Positions 25,722-34,418 of a stretch of DNA of 64,000 bases are shown here, piece after piece. The translations under genes and the position numbers were made by a program. The notes under the pieces are model-generated. The model had not been told where the DNA came from and did not search any database. It saw nothing but the letters and a program-made list of their open reading frames with translations. Positions within the stretch are counted from its first letter, which is position 1. Each line of letters begins with the position of its first letter. The stretch comes from Roseovarius litoreus (lineage in GTDB: Bacteria > Pseudomonadota > Alphaproteobacteria > Rhodobacterales > Rhodobacteraceae), in the NCBI RefSeq assembly GCF_900142765.1, contig NZ_FRCB01000001.1:496001-560000 (forward strand). Reading direction: 5' to 3'.

Positions 25722-25829
25722 ATGAGCAACCACACCCTGTCCCAAACACCCGTTCCGCTGAGCGAAAAGGCCCGCCGCCTGATTGAGGCCCATGACCGTG
25801 AAGTGAGACAGCAGATCACATCGGGCTGA
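25722..25829 (+). CDS. Small ORF, 35 residues, between rplT and pheS
   Basis: ATG at 25722 with GGAG 8 bp upstream, running to TGA at 25829. The predicted 35-residue peptide is polar and helical: an N-terminal 'MSNHTLSQTPVPLSE' followed by a charged helix 'KARRLIEAHDREVRQ'. No membrane segment is seen. I do not know a family for it. It has its own space between the rplT terminator and pheS, with a plausible ribosome site, so it may be a genuine small protein; its shortness leaves real doubt. Confidence 0.5.
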   Translation: MSNHTLSQTPVPLSEKARRLIEAHDREVRQQITSG

Positions 25830-25942
25830 ACACGCGAGGCCCGGTGCGTCGTTGCGTGACCGGGCAGTCGTGCGCCGTTCACTCCCTTGCGCTGAGACGC
25901 CAAGCGCTGTAACCCGCCCGTAATGCCAAACGGGTGAGACAG

Positions 25943-27016
25943 ATGGACGATCTCCGAGACAAATACCTGACCGCCATTGCCGATGCCGCCGGGGAATCGG
26001 CGCTTGAGGATCTGCGGCTGGCCGCCGTCGGCAAAAAGGGCGAGATCAGCCTGAAGATGCGCGAACTGGGCAAGATGAGCCCCGAAGAGCGTCAGGTGAT
26101 GGGCCCCAAGCTCAATGCGCTGAAGGACGAGATCAACAGCGCGCTTGCCGCAAAGAAACAGGCGCTGTCGGATGCCGCGCTGGACGAGCGACTGCGCACC
26201 GAGTGGCTGGATGTCACGCTGCCCGCGCGACCGCAGCGACAAGGCTCGATCCACCCCGTCAGCCAGGTCACCGAAGAGGTCACCGCGATTTTCGCCGATA
26301 TGGGCTTTGCCGTGGCCGAAGGGCCGCAGGTGGAAAGCGACTGGCATAATTTCGACGCGCTCAACATCCCCGGACACCACCCGGCGCGCGCCGAGATGGA
26401 CACGTTCTATATGCATCGCGCCGAGGGCGATGAGCGTCCGCCGCATGTGCTGCGGACCCATACCAGCCCGGTGCAGATCCGGTCGATGGAGCTGTCGGGC
26501 GCGCCCTTGCGGGTGATCTGCCCCGGTCGCGTCTATCGCGCCGATTACGACCAGACCCACACGCCGATGTTTCATCAGGTCGAGGGGCTGGCGATCGACA
26601 AGGACATCTCGATGGCGAACCTGAAATGGGTTCTGGAGGAATTCGTCAAGGCGTTCTTTGAGGTGGATGAGGTCGAACTGCGGTTTCGCGCCTCGCATTT
26701 CCCGTTCACCGAACCCTCGGCCGAGGTGGATATCCGCTGCAGTTGGGAAGGGGGCACGCTCAAGGTGGGCGAGGGCGACGACTGGCTGGAGATCCTGGGC
26801 AGCGGGATGGTGCATCCCAAGGTCCTTATGGCGGGCAATATCGATCCGGCCGCATGGCAGGGCTTTGCCTTTGGCGTGGGGATCGACCGGATCGCGATGT
26901 TGAAATACGGCATTCCCGATCTGCGCGCCTTTTTCGACTCGGATCTGCGCTGGCTGCGGCACTACGGGTTCGCGGCGCTTGATGTGCCGACGATCCGGGG
27001 CGGGCTGAGCCGCTGA
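25943..27016 (+). CDS. pheS: Phenylalanine--tRNA ligase, alpha subunit
   Basis: A 357-residue class II synthetase alpha chain. An N-terminal coiled-coil (residues ~1-85) precedes the catalytic domain with '[10 protein letters not shown]', '[13 protein letters not shown]', '[13 protein letters not shown]' (motif 2 region), '[10 protein letters not shown]', '[17 protein letters not shown]' and the C-terminal '[14 protein letters not shown]' (motif 3). The ATG at 25943 is preferred; a GTG 9 bp upstream is in frame. The partner pheT is 673 bp away, with a BLUF gene inserted between. Confidence 0.97.
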   Translation: MDDLRDKYLTAIADAAGESALEDLRLAAVGKKGEISLKMRELGKMSPEERQVMGPKLNALKDEINSALAAKKQALSDAALDERLRTEWLDVTLPARPQRQGSIHPVSQVTEEVTAIFADMGFAVAEGPQVESDWHNFDALNIPGHHPARAEMDTFYMHRAEGDERPPHVLRTHTSPVQIRSMELSGAPLRVICPGRVYRADYDQTHTPMFHQVEGLAIDKDISMANLKWVLEEFVKAFFEVDEVELRFRASHFPFTEPSAEVDIRCSWEGGTLKVGEGDDWLEILGSGMVHPKVLMAGNIDPAAWQGFAFGVGIDRIAMLKYGIPDLRAFFDSDLRWLRHYGFAALDVPTIRGGLSR

Positions 27017-27040
27017 TTGCCGCAACACTGGATGGGATTG

Positions 27041-27089
27041 GCGAGGAATTTTTTGAAAATTCCTCGCTGTTTTCTTTTGAAGAAAACAT
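27041..27089 (+). terminator. Two adjacent hairpins after pheS
   Basis: GCGAGGAATTTT / AAAATTCCTCGC (27041-27052 and 27056-27067) is a 12-bp perfect stem. It is followed at once by TGTTTTC / GAAAACA (27069-27075 and 27083-27089). The first stem with its T-rich tail looks like a terminator separating pheS from the BLUF gene. Confidence 0.8.
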
Positions 27090-27164
27090 TCCCCCCCGGA
27101 CGGTTGTGGCATCGACAGGCTGCGTCATGGCCTCTAGGCTGCCGGAAAACAGGGAGCCTCGCAT

Positions 27165-27581
27165 ATGCCGCTTATCCAATTCGTCTATGCCTCGCGCCCT
27201 TTCGGCTTCGATACGGCGATCCTGTCGAATATCCTGCTGGATGCACGCCGGCTCAATGATCGGGACAACATCACCGGCGCGCTGATTGCCCGCAGTGATC
27301 TTTATCTTCAGCTTCTGGAGGGCCCACGCGACAAGGTCGAAGCCGCCTATGAGCGCATCCGCCGCGATGACCGTCATGTGGAGGTGACGCCCTTGTTGAC
27401 CCGCAGCATCGAAAAACGGCTGTTTCCGGGCTGGGCGATGCGCGACGATCCGGCGCAAAGCTGGGTCTGGAGCATCGAGGCGGTGCGCGATGGCGCGATC
27501 GAGCGCGCCACCACAGAGGAAATCCTCGGCTTTTTCACGCGGCTTGCGGAAAAGGGCGTGGTGCCGCCGCGCGGCGGCTGA
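27165..27581 (+). CDS. Stand-alone BLUF-domain blue-light sensor
   Basis: A 138-residue protein consisting of one BLUF domain plus a short tail. The flavin-binding and photocycle residues are all present: Tyr8 in 'FVYASR', Asn31 in 'RLNDRDNITG', Gln49 in 'YLQLLEGP', Trp90 and Met92 in 'FPGWAM'. The numbering is almost identical to the cyanobacterial short BLUF protein Slr1694. It should bind FAD and respond to blue light; no output domain is fused, so it must act through a partner protein. It lies between pheS and pheT, after a terminator. Confidence 0.93.
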   Translation: MPLIQFVYASRPFGFDTAILSNILLDARRLNDRDNITGALIARSDLYLQLLEGPRDKVEAAYERIRRDDRHVEVTPLLTRSIEKRLFPGWAMRDDPAQSWVWSIEAVRDGAIERATTEEILGFFTRLAEKGVVPPRGG

Positions 27582-27689
27582 CCCGGTTTGAAATGACACA
27601 AGGGACCGCAGGGTGTTGCAGGGGTTTTCCCCTTCTCCCGGATAGGATAAAGCCGCGGCAACCCTTTTGTCTTGCGTGGATCAAATCCG

Positions 27690-30089
27690 ATGAAATTCAC
27701 CCTTTCGTGGCTGAAAGACCATCTTGAAACCGAGGCCAGCCTTGACGAGATCGCCGAGGCGCTGACCGATCTGGGGCTTGAGGTCGAGGATATCTCGAAC
27801 CCGGCCGCGCGGTTGGACCAGTTCACCATCGGCAAGGTGGTCAAGGCGGAAAAGCATCCCGACGCCGACAAGCTCAGGGTCTGTCAGGTCGAGACCGCCG
27901 ATGGCCCCACCCAGATCATCTGCGGCGCGCCCAATGCCCGAGAGGGGATCACCGTGGTCGTGGCCAAGCCCGGCGTCTATGTGCCCGGCATCGACACGAC
28001 AATCGGGGTGGGCAAGATCCGCGGCATCGAAAGCCACGGCATGATGTGCTCGGAGCGCGAGATGGAGCTGAGCGAAGAGCATGACGGCATCATCGAGCTG
28101 CCCTCGGGAGAGGTGGGCCAGCGCTTTACCGACTGGCTGGCCGAGAACGATCCCGCCAAGGTCGACCCGGTGATCGAAATCGCCATAACCCCGAACCGTC
28201 CCGATGCCCTGGGTGTGCGGGGCATCGCGCTGGATCTGGCGGCCAGAGGTCTGGGCACCATGAAGCCCGCGCCGCAAGCGCATGTGGAAGGGGCTTTCCC
28301 CTGCCCGATCACCGTCACCATCGACGAGGACGCGCAGCAGAACGGCTGCGAGGTCTTTGCCGGGCGGTTGATCCGGGGCGTGACCAATGGCCCCTCGCCG
28401 CAATGGCTGCAGGACCGGCTGCGCGCGATCGGTCTGCGGCCTATTTCGGCTCTGGTGGATGTGACCAACTTCTTCACCTTCGATCGCAACCGGCCGCTTC
28501 ATGTGTTCGATGCCGACAAGGTGCAGGGCAATCTGCGGGTCCATCGCACCAAGGGCGGCGAGACCCTGACCGGACTGGACGAGAAACAATATACCTTTGG
28601 CCCGGGAATGGTGGTGATTTCGGACGATGCGGGTATCGAAAGCATTGGCGGCATCATGGGCGGGCTGGCCACGGGCTGCACCGACGAGACCGTCAACGTC
28701 TTCCTCGAAGCGGCTGTCTGGGATCATGTGCAGATCGCCACGACGGGGCGCGCGCTCAGGATCAATTCGGATGCGCGCTATCGCAACGAACGCGGGATCG
28801 ACCCGGCCTTCAACATGGAAGCGATCGATCTGGCGACGCAGATGATCCTTGATCTGTGTGGCGGAGAAGCCTCCAGCACAGTAATCGCCGGAAAGGTGCC
28901 GGATGTCAGCCGCGCCTACCGTCTGGACCCGGAACGCGTGCAATCTCTGGTCGGCATGGACATCCCCGAGGCTGAGCAGCGCCGCACCTTGACCGCGCTT
29001 GGCTTCAAGCTCGAGGGCGACATGGCGCAAGTGCCGAGCTGGCGGCCCGACATTCTGGGCGAGGCCGATCTGGTGGAAGAGGTGGCGCGGATCGCGTCTT
29101 TGACCAAGCTGGTGGGCAAGCCCATGCCGCGCATGAAAACCGGCGTGCCCCAACCGATCCTGTCACCGATGCAAAAGCGCGAGCAGATCGCGCGGCGCAC
29201 CACCGCCGGGCGCGGTTACAACGAATGCGTGACCTACAGTTTCATCGACCATGCAAGCGCCACCCTGTTCGGTGGCGGCCATGATGCGACGATGCTTGCC
29301 AACCCGATCAGCTCGGATCTGAGCCATATGCGCCCCGATCTGCTGCCGGGCCTGTTGCAGGCAGCGGCACGCAATCAGGCGCGTGGTCATATGGACCTGG
29401 CGCTGTTCGAGGTGGGTCATGCCTTCCACGGAGGTGAACCCGAAGAACAGCATCTGCAGGTGAGCGGCCTTCTGGTGGGGCGCACGGGTCCGAAGGATGT
29501 GCATGGCGCAATGCGCCCTGTGGATGTGTTCGACGCGAAAGCCGATGCCGAAGCGGTGCTGGCGGCCCTTGGCGCGCCCGACAAGGTGCAGATCCTGCGC
29601 GATGGCCCGGACTGGTTCCATCCGGGCCGGCACGGGCGCATTTGCCTTGGCCCCAAGAAGGTGCTGGGCATTTTCGGAGAGCTGCACCCCCGCGTGCTGG
29701 AGGCGATGGACGTCAAGGGACCGGCGGTCGCCTTTACTCTGTTCCCCGCCGAACTGCCGCTTCCGCGCAAGAAAACCACCGGGCGCGGCGCGCTTGCGAT
29801 CCGCGATCTGCAGGCTGTCGAAAGGGATTTCGCCTTTGTGGTGGATGCCGATGTCGAAGCACTCACCCTGGTCAATGCAGCCGCCGGCGCGGACAAGGCC
29901 CTGATCGAGGATGTGCGCGTCTTTGACGAGTTCATCGGCGGCAGTCTGGGCGAGGGCCGGAAATCCCTCGCGGTGACCGTGCGACTTCAGCCGGTCGAGG
30001 CGACGCTCAAGGAAGCGGAGATCGAAGCGGTGTCGAAAGTGATCGTCGAGAAGGTCGAGAAAGCCACCGGAGGCAAATTGCGCGGGTGA
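27690..30089 (+). CDS. pheT: Phenylalanine--tRNA ligase, beta subunit
   Basis: A 799-residue beta chain. Domains in order: the N-terminal start 'MKFTLSWLKDHLE', an EMAP-type tRNA-binding domain at ~40-150 ('VVKAEKHPDADKLRVCQV', 'GIESHGMMCSEREM'), the B3/B4 editing region at ~210-390 ('SALVDVTNFFTFDRNRPLHVFD'), B5 at ~400-475, the core at ~485-690 and a C-terminal FDX-ACB domain ('AVERDFAFVVDADV'). It pairs with PheS as an alpha2-beta2 enzyme. The ATG at 27690 is preferred to an upstream ATG at 27672. The ~117-bp repeat copy A follows the stop. Confidence 0.97.
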   Translation: MKFTLSWLKDHLETEASLDEIAEALTDLGLEVEDISNPAARLDQFTIGKVVKAEKHPDADKLRVCQVETADGPTQIICGAPNAREGITVVVAKPGVYVPGIDTTIGVGKIRGIESHGMMCSEREMELSEEHDGIIELPSGEVGQRFTDWLAENDPAKVDPVIEIAITPNRPDALGVRGIALDLAARGLGTMKPAPQAHVEGAFPCPITVTIDEDAQQNGCEVFAGRLIRGVTNGPSPQWLQDRLRAIGLRPISALVDVTNFFTFDRNRPLHVFDADKVQGNLRVHRTKGGETLTGLDEKQYTFGPGMVVISDDAGIESIGGIMGGLATGCTDETVNVFLEAAVWDHVQIATTGRALRINSDARYRNERGIDPAFNMEAIDLATQMILDLCGGEASSTVIAGKVPDVSRAYRLDPERVQSLVGMDIPEAEQRRTLTALGFKLEGDMAQVPSWRPDILGEADLVEEVARIASLTKLVGKPMPRMKTGVPQPILSPMQKREQIARRTTAGRGYNECVTYSFIDHASATLFGGGHDATMLANPISSDLSHMRPDLLPGLLQAAARNQARGHMDLALFEVGHAFHGGEPEEQHLQVSGLLVGRTGPKDVHGAMRPVDVFDAKADAEAVLAALGAPDKVQILRDGPDWFHPGRHGRICLGPKKVLGIFGELHPRVLEAMDVKGPAVAFTLFPAELPLPRKKTTGRGALAIRDLQAVERDFAFVVDADVEALTLVNAAAGADKALIEDVRVFDEFIGGSLGEGRKSLAVTVRLQPVEATLKEAEIEAVSKVIVEKVEKATGGKLRG

Positions 30090-30112
30090 GGTGACAGCAA
30101 GGGTACGCCGGC

Positions 30113-30230
30113 CTAAAGCGTTCCGCCTTTAACCTGAGGCTTCAGCGACAGGCGGAACGCGTGCACCGATTGAACCGAGCACCGCATTTCGCGAAAATAT
30201 GTGATTAAGGTTTTTCGCGAAACGCCCTAG
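30113..30230. repeat. Dispersed two-hairpin intergenic repeat, copy A
   Basis: This ~118-bp element contains hairpin 1, GCGTTCCGCCTTTAA...GACAGGCGGAACGC, and hairpin 2, GCATTTCGCGAAA...TTTTTCGCGAAACGC. It is the inverted counterpart of 21654-21770, with the same order of hairpins and the same linker pattern. It lies just after pheT and before ytoQ. Confidence 0.85.
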
Positions 30231-30269
30231 GTAAACGCACAGCATGATAGTGAGGACCAAGGGGATACC

Positions 30270-30719
30270 ATGACACTCAACGTATATCTTTCCGGCGAAA
30301 TCCACACCGACTGGCGCGATCAGATCATCGAAGGCGCAAAAGGGCTGAATGTGGCTTTCAACAGCCCGGTCACCGATCATGCGGCCAGCGATGATTGCGG
30401 TGTCGAGATCCTTGGCGCCGAGGATGACAAATACTGGCACGACCACAAGGGCGCGATGATCAACGCGATCCGCACCCGCAAGGGAATTGCCGATGCCGAT
30501 GTGGTCGTGGTGCGCTTTGGCGACAAGTACAAGCAGTGGAACGCAGCGTTTGACGCGGGCTATGCGAGCGCGCTTGGAAAATCGCTCATCATTCTGCAGC
30601 CGCCCGAGCATGACCACGCCCTCAAAGAGGTGAACGCCGCCGCACTGGCGATGGCGCGCACGCCTGAACAGGTGGTGCAGATCCTGCGCTATGTTCTGGA
30701 AGGCAGCTTGCCGGGGTGA
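30270..30719 (+). CDS. YtoQ family protein (nucleoside deoxyribosyltransferase-like)
   Basis: A 149-residue cytosolic protein: 'LNVYLSGEIHTDWRDQIIEGA', 'SPVTDHAASDDCG', 'DDKYWHDHKGAMINAIRTRKGI' and 'DVVVVRFGDKYKQWNAAFDAGYA' match the YtoQ family, which has the Rossmann-like fold of nucleoside 2-deoxyribosyltransferases. The biochemical function is not established. It may have a nucleotide-related role. It is preceded by the repeat element, which would occupy its promoter region. Confidence 0.88.
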   Translation: MTLNVYLSGEIHTDWRDQIIEGAKGLNVAFNSPVTDHAASDDCGVEILGAEDDKYWHDHKGAMINAIRTRKGIADADVVVVRFGDKYKQWNAAFDAGYASALGKSLIILQPPEHDHALKEVNAAALAMARTPEQVVQILRYVLEGSLPG

Positions 30720-30872
30720 AAAGCTGAGGCGCAAGTTTGCCACACCAGACAGGCCATCGCCGATCCGAGATTTCATTGTCTCGCTTTTTTCAAAAAATGC
30801 GCATTATTGTCCCGCCAACGTGGACAATGGGGCCATGTTTAACGAGTGAAACGAAAAAAGGGGACCGTGAGA

Positions 30873-31298
30873 ATGATTCAGGAATTCAAGGACTTCATCG
30901 CCAAAGGCAATGTCATGGACATGGCTGTCGGCATCATCATCGGGGCGGCATTTACCGCCATTGTCAGCTCGCTCGTGGGCGATCTTATCAATCCGATCAT
31001 CAGCCTGTTCATGGGCGGAATCGATTTCGCCGGGCAGTATATCGTGTTGGGCGCGGGCGAATTCGCCTCGATCACCGAGGCTGAAGAGGCCGGTGTCGCG
31101 GTCTTTGCCTGGGGCCGGTTCGTGATGGCCGTGATCAATTTCCTGATCATCGCCTTCGTGGTCTTCCTGCTGGTCAAGGCCGTGAACCGCACGAAGGACG
31201 CAACCGCCAAGAAAGAGGCCGCCCCTGCCGAAGAGGAGCCCGCAGGGCCGACCGAACTGGACCTGCTGATGGAAATCCGGGACGCTTTGAAGAAGTGA
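30873..31298 (+). CDS. mscL: Large-conductance mechanosensitive channel
   Basis: A 141-residue inner-membrane protein with two transmembrane helices. The N-terminal '[34 protein letters not shown]' is the amphipathic helix plus pore-lining TM1, and '[27 protein letters not shown]' is TM2, followed by a charged C-terminal helix. It opens under membrane tension to release solutes during osmotic downshock. The ATG at 30873 is chosen on alignment to the family start. A strong terminator follows. Confidence 0.96.
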   Translation: MIQEFKDFIAKGNVMDMAVGIIIGAAFTAIVSSLVGDLINPIISLFMGGIDFAGQYIVLGAGEFASITEAEEAGVAVFAWGRFVMAVINFLIIAFVVFLLVKAVNRTKDATAKKEAAPAEEEPAGPTELDLLMEIRDALKK

Positions 31299-31324
31299 CC
31301 CGGACCGGCTGAAGAAAGTCACGG

Positions 31325-31355
31325 GGGCCTGCAGACGTGCAGGCCCTTTTCTTTT
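31325..31355 (+). terminator. Rho-independent terminator of mscL
   Basis: The perfect 9-bp stem GGGCCTGCA / TGCAGGCCC with a 4-base loop is followed by TTTTCTTTT. Confidence 0.93.
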
Positions 31356-31396
31356 GGCGCCAAGGCGGGTTTTCCAAACGCCCCGGGCGGCCCCTG

Positions 31397-32116
31397 TCAG
31401 CCGCGCCCGATATAGGGCATCGTCGTGGCCATGAGCGTCATGAACTGGACATTGGCCTCGGCGGGCAGCTCTGCCATATGCAGCACGGCACGGCCGACAT
31501 CGGCCACATCCATCGTCGGTGGCGCATCTTGGGGATTGGCCGCGATGATCCCCTCCAAAAGCTCGGTCCGGGCGTTGCCGATATCGATCTGCCCGCATGC
31601 TATGCCGAACGCCCGCCCATCCAGAGACAGCGATTTGGTCAGACCGGTGATCGCGTGCTTGGTGGTGGTATAGGCCACCGACAGCGCGCGCGGCGCATGG
31701 GCGCTGATCGAGCCGTTGTTGATGATGCGCCCGCCTTGCGGGGTCTGTGCGCGCATTCGGGCAAAGGCCGCACGGGCACAGTTGAACATGCCGTGCAAGT
31801 TCACATCGACCACCTGATGCCACTCCTCATGGCTCAGCTCGTCAATCAGGGCGGCGCGCCCGAAACTGCCCGCGTTGTTGAACAGAACATCCAGCCGACC
31901 GGCCTTTGTGGTGAAGCTGTCGAACGCCGCCTCGACCGCGCGCGGGTCGGTCACGTCGCAGGGCAGGATCACGGCGTTGGGATGGCCCTGTGCCATGTCG
32001 CGCAACACATCTTCTCGCCGCGCCAGACAGCCGACATGCCAGCCCGCCTCCAGAAAGGTTCGGGCGCAGGCCGCACCGATCCCGGCGCTGGCCCCTGTGA
32101 CAAGGATGGTTTTCAT
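31397..32116 (-). CDS. Short-chain dehydrogenase/reductase (SDR)
   Basis: A 239-residue classical SDR: the cofactor loop 'TGASAGIGAA' at residues ~7-16, 'NNAGSFGR', and the catalytic Ser in 'NNGSISAHAPR' with Tyr-x3-Lys in 'AYTTTKHA'. The residues after beta-2 ('CLARREDVL') suggest NADP(H). The substrate is unknown. Its ATG overlaps the stop of the helicase gene (ATGA), so the two are co-transcribed, though they share no obvious pathway. Confidence 0.9.
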   Translation of the reverse strand: MKTILVTGASAGIGAACARTFLEAGWHVGCLARREDVLRDMAQGHPNAVILPCDVTDPRAVEAAFDSFTTKAGRLDVLFNNAGSFGRAALIDELSHEEWHQVVDVNLHGMFNCARAAFARMRAQTPQGGRIINNGSISAHAPRALSVAYTTTKHAITGLTKSLSLDGRAFGIACGQIDIGNARTELLEGIIAANPQDAPPTMDVADVGRAVLHMAELPAEANVQFMTLMATTMPYIGRG

Positions 32117-33648
32117 GGGTTGGCGTCCTCTTCGGGCTGGAGTTGCAAAGGCACCGGCGCCGCGCGCAGATCGTCGATCCGCAAGGGGCCTGTCGGTTTG
32201 GCAAGGCGGTTGCGCACCACCCAATGCAGCCGTTCTTCGGCGCGGGTGATCGCCACATAGGCCAGCCGCTTCCACAAGGGTTGGCCGGCTTCGGTGCGGC
32301 CCATGCGCGAGGCGGCGTAAATGTCCGGCGCAAAGACCTGCACATCGCGCCATTGCGAGCCTTGCGCCTTGTGGATCGTCACAGCCGCACCATGCAGAAA
32401 AGTCGCTCCCATACGCGCCGCGAAAGGGATGAACGGCTCTTCCTCATCGGGCTTTTCGATCTTCACGATGCTGGCCGCACTGACGCGCGGCTCTTCGGCG
32501 CCGATCACATGCAAGCGCGAAAACCCGGGCTTGCTGCCGGGTCCGAGATAGATGACCTGCGCCCCCTTGATGAGGCCGCGCGCCTCGAGATCCAGCCGTT
32601 TCTTGCGATGCTTGAGCGGCAGTTCAATACCATCGCATATCAGCGGCTCACCTTCGAGAAGGGCATCCTCGGGGGCGCCATGGACAGCGCGGAACGCATT
32701 GATCAGCCGGATGCGGGTGGCATTCCGCCAGACCAGAACCGGCGAGCGCGCCATCAGATCGACCTCGACCCGCTGCGCCCAACGCACACGGTCATCCTGG
32801 CGGGACTTTTCTTCGACCATCTGTTCGAACGCCGCGAAATCAAGCTGTGGATCGGCCAGCGCGTGCGCCAGATCGAGGATCGGGTTATCGGCATCCTGCC
32901 GGTGGATGCGGTGCAGGATCAGCTTGGAATTGTCCGGCAGCGCATCGAACACCATCGATCCGGACTGGTTCACCGGCGCAAGCTGCGCAGGATCGCCGAA
33001 CAGCAGGAGATTGGGAAAGATATCCTTGAGATCCTCGAACTGCTTGTCGTCGAGCATCGACGCCTCATCCACCAATCCGATATCGAGCGGCTCTTCGCGG
33101 CGCTTCCAGCCAGTGATGAAATCGCTTCCGCGCAGACCCGCCGCAGCCAGCGCACCGGGCACGGACTTGTTCGACTGATAGAACGCAAAGGCCCGGTCCA
33201 GCGCCTCGTCGGTCAGGCCCTCGATCTCGGGGCGCTCGCCATTGCCCGCCAGCCATTCGGCGATCTTTTCGTATTCCGGATGATAGACGGGGGTATAGAG
33301 GATCCTGTGAATCGTGGTCGCCGGCACCCCACGCAGCCGCAACACGCTGGCCGCCTTGTTGGTCGGCGCTAGGATCGCCAATGTGCGCTTGTCACGTCGC
33401 TTGCGACCTTCCCAGTCGCCCGACACGATATCGACCCCGGCCTCTTCCAGCGCATGGGTCAGCGCGGCGAGCAGCAGCGTCTTGCCCGACCCGGCCTTGC
33501 CGACAACCGCCATGACGCGAGGTTTGCCCTCGCGCGCGGGCAGGACAAGCCCTTGCTCCAGATCGACACCCGCCGCCCGCAACATCTCGGAGATGCGGTC
33601 ATGGGCTTCGGCCTGGTCGTCGGAAAAGGTCAGCGTGGTCTGGGACAT
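32113..33648 (-). CDS. RecD-like ATP-dependent DNA helicase
   Basis: A 511-residue superfamily 1 helicase. Walker A 'VVGKAGSGKT' is near residue 50, 'LAPTNKAASVLR' is motif Ia, 'LVDEASMLDD' is Walker B, 'LLFGDPAQLAPV' is motif III, and C-terminal 'GAAVTIHKAQGSQW' and 'YVAITRAEERL' are motifs V and VI of the UvrD_C_2 fold. It lacks the RecD N-terminal domain and no recB/recC is nearby, so a stand-alone repair or replication role is likely. The ATG at 33648 starts the conserved protein; the reading frame is open further upstream without a supported start. Confidence 0.9.
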   Translation of the reverse strand: MSQTTLTFSDDQAEAHDRISEMLRAAGVDLEQGLVLPAREGKPRVMAVVGKAGSGKTLLLAALTHALEEAGVDIVSGDWEGRKRRDKRTLAILAPTNKAASVLRLRGVPATTIHRILYTPVYHPEYEKIAEWLAGNGERPEIEGLTDEALDRAFAFYQSNKSVPGALAAAGLRGSDFITGWKRREEPLDIGLVDEASMLDDKQFEDLKDIFPNLLLFGDPAQLAPVNQSGSMVFDALPDNSKLILHRIHRQDADNPILDLAHALADPQLDFAAFEQMVEEKSRQDDRVRWAQRVEVDLMARSPVLVWRNATRIRLINAFRAVHGAPEDALLEGEPLICDGIELPLKHRKKRLDLEARGLIKGAQVIYLGPGSKPGFSRLHVIGAEEPRVSAASIVKIEKPDEEEPFIPFAARMGATFLHGAAVTIHKAQGSQWRDVQVFAPDIYAASRMGRTEAGQPLWKRLAYVAITRAEERLHWVVRNRLAKPTGPLRIDDLRAAPVPLQLQPEEDANP

Positions 33649-33700
33649 GCGCGCGACCCTAGCCGCACGCGCCCGCCTGTGCCAGAGGCAGAACGCCCCG

Positions 33701-34339
33701 TCATGCGTCCGGGGCGAGACCTGCGGTCGATCTGGTCCCGAGGCTCCGGCGGAACCACAGGTCCGATACGGCTGGCGCGATGCCCGCCCGACGCGCCACA
33801 CGCGCCCGCGCCGCATCACTGAACGCCCACAGCCCGACCGCGATCCTGTCGCGCCCGGTTCCCGCGCTGCCCAGCTCTTGCGGGCTGGCGCCGATCTGCC
33901 GGTAGATGCGCACCATGCGCGCATCGAACACGCCGGCGAACCGGCTGATCCCGTAGCCGCGCATCACCTCGCCACCGCCAAGCATCAGCCCCGCAGCCAC
34001 GCGCCCGCCCGCCTTCGCACCAAGGCAGAACCGGGTGCATTCCCATGTCTTTCGGCTGGCCAGAACATGCCCCTGCAAGAGATGCGCGAAGTGATCCGCA
34101 ATCATCGTCGGCCCGGTGGTCGGCAGGAACCGCATCGAGCCGCGATGCAACCCGTCCGCCCCCTGCCAGATCACGTAGAGCGGGTTCAACGCGTCGTAGG
34201 CGTCTGTCTCGAAGCCCTGCGCATCCACCGTAACCGGCCAGCCCAGCCGGGCCGAGAACTGATCGGCACGGTCGCGGAACATGCTGTCGCGCAGGCGCGG
34301 AAACAGGTGCAGATCACGGGCAGGAAGATAACGGAGCAT
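33701..34339 (-). CDS. luxI: Acyl-homoserine-lactone synthase (LuxI family)
   Basis: A 212-residue autoinducer synthase. All canonical residues are present: Arg24, Phe28 and Trp34 in 'FRDRADQFSARLGW', Asp46 and Asp49, Arg70 in 'GSMRFLPT', and Glu100 and Arg103 in 'WECTRF'. It makes an N-acyl-homoserine lactone from S-adenosylmethionine and an acyl carrier; the chain length cannot be told from sequence. AAGAGG precedes the ATG at 34339. It lies 79 bp downstream of luxR in the same orientation. Confidence 0.95.
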   Translation of the reverse strand: MLRYLPARDLHLFPRLRDSMFRDRADQFSARLGWPVTVDAQGFETDAYDALNPLYVIWQGADGLHRGSMRFLPTTGPTMIADHFAHLLQGHVLASRKTWECTRFCLGAKAGGRVAAGLMLGGGEVMRGYGISRFAGVFDARMVRIYRQIGASPQELGSAGTGRDRIAVGLWAFSDAARARVARRAGIAPAVSDLWFRRSLGTRSTAGLAPDA

Positions 34340-34418
34340 GGCGAAGCCTCTTGGCATGAAGGCCCGCATGTTTCGAAGGTAATCCTTAATGAAACCGTTC
34401 GCTGCCGCGCGTTGCGCA

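Noticed and set aside
25511..27112. 533-codon open frame antisense to pheS
   Set aside because: Crosses the rplT terminator and mirrors pheS; no domain is seen.
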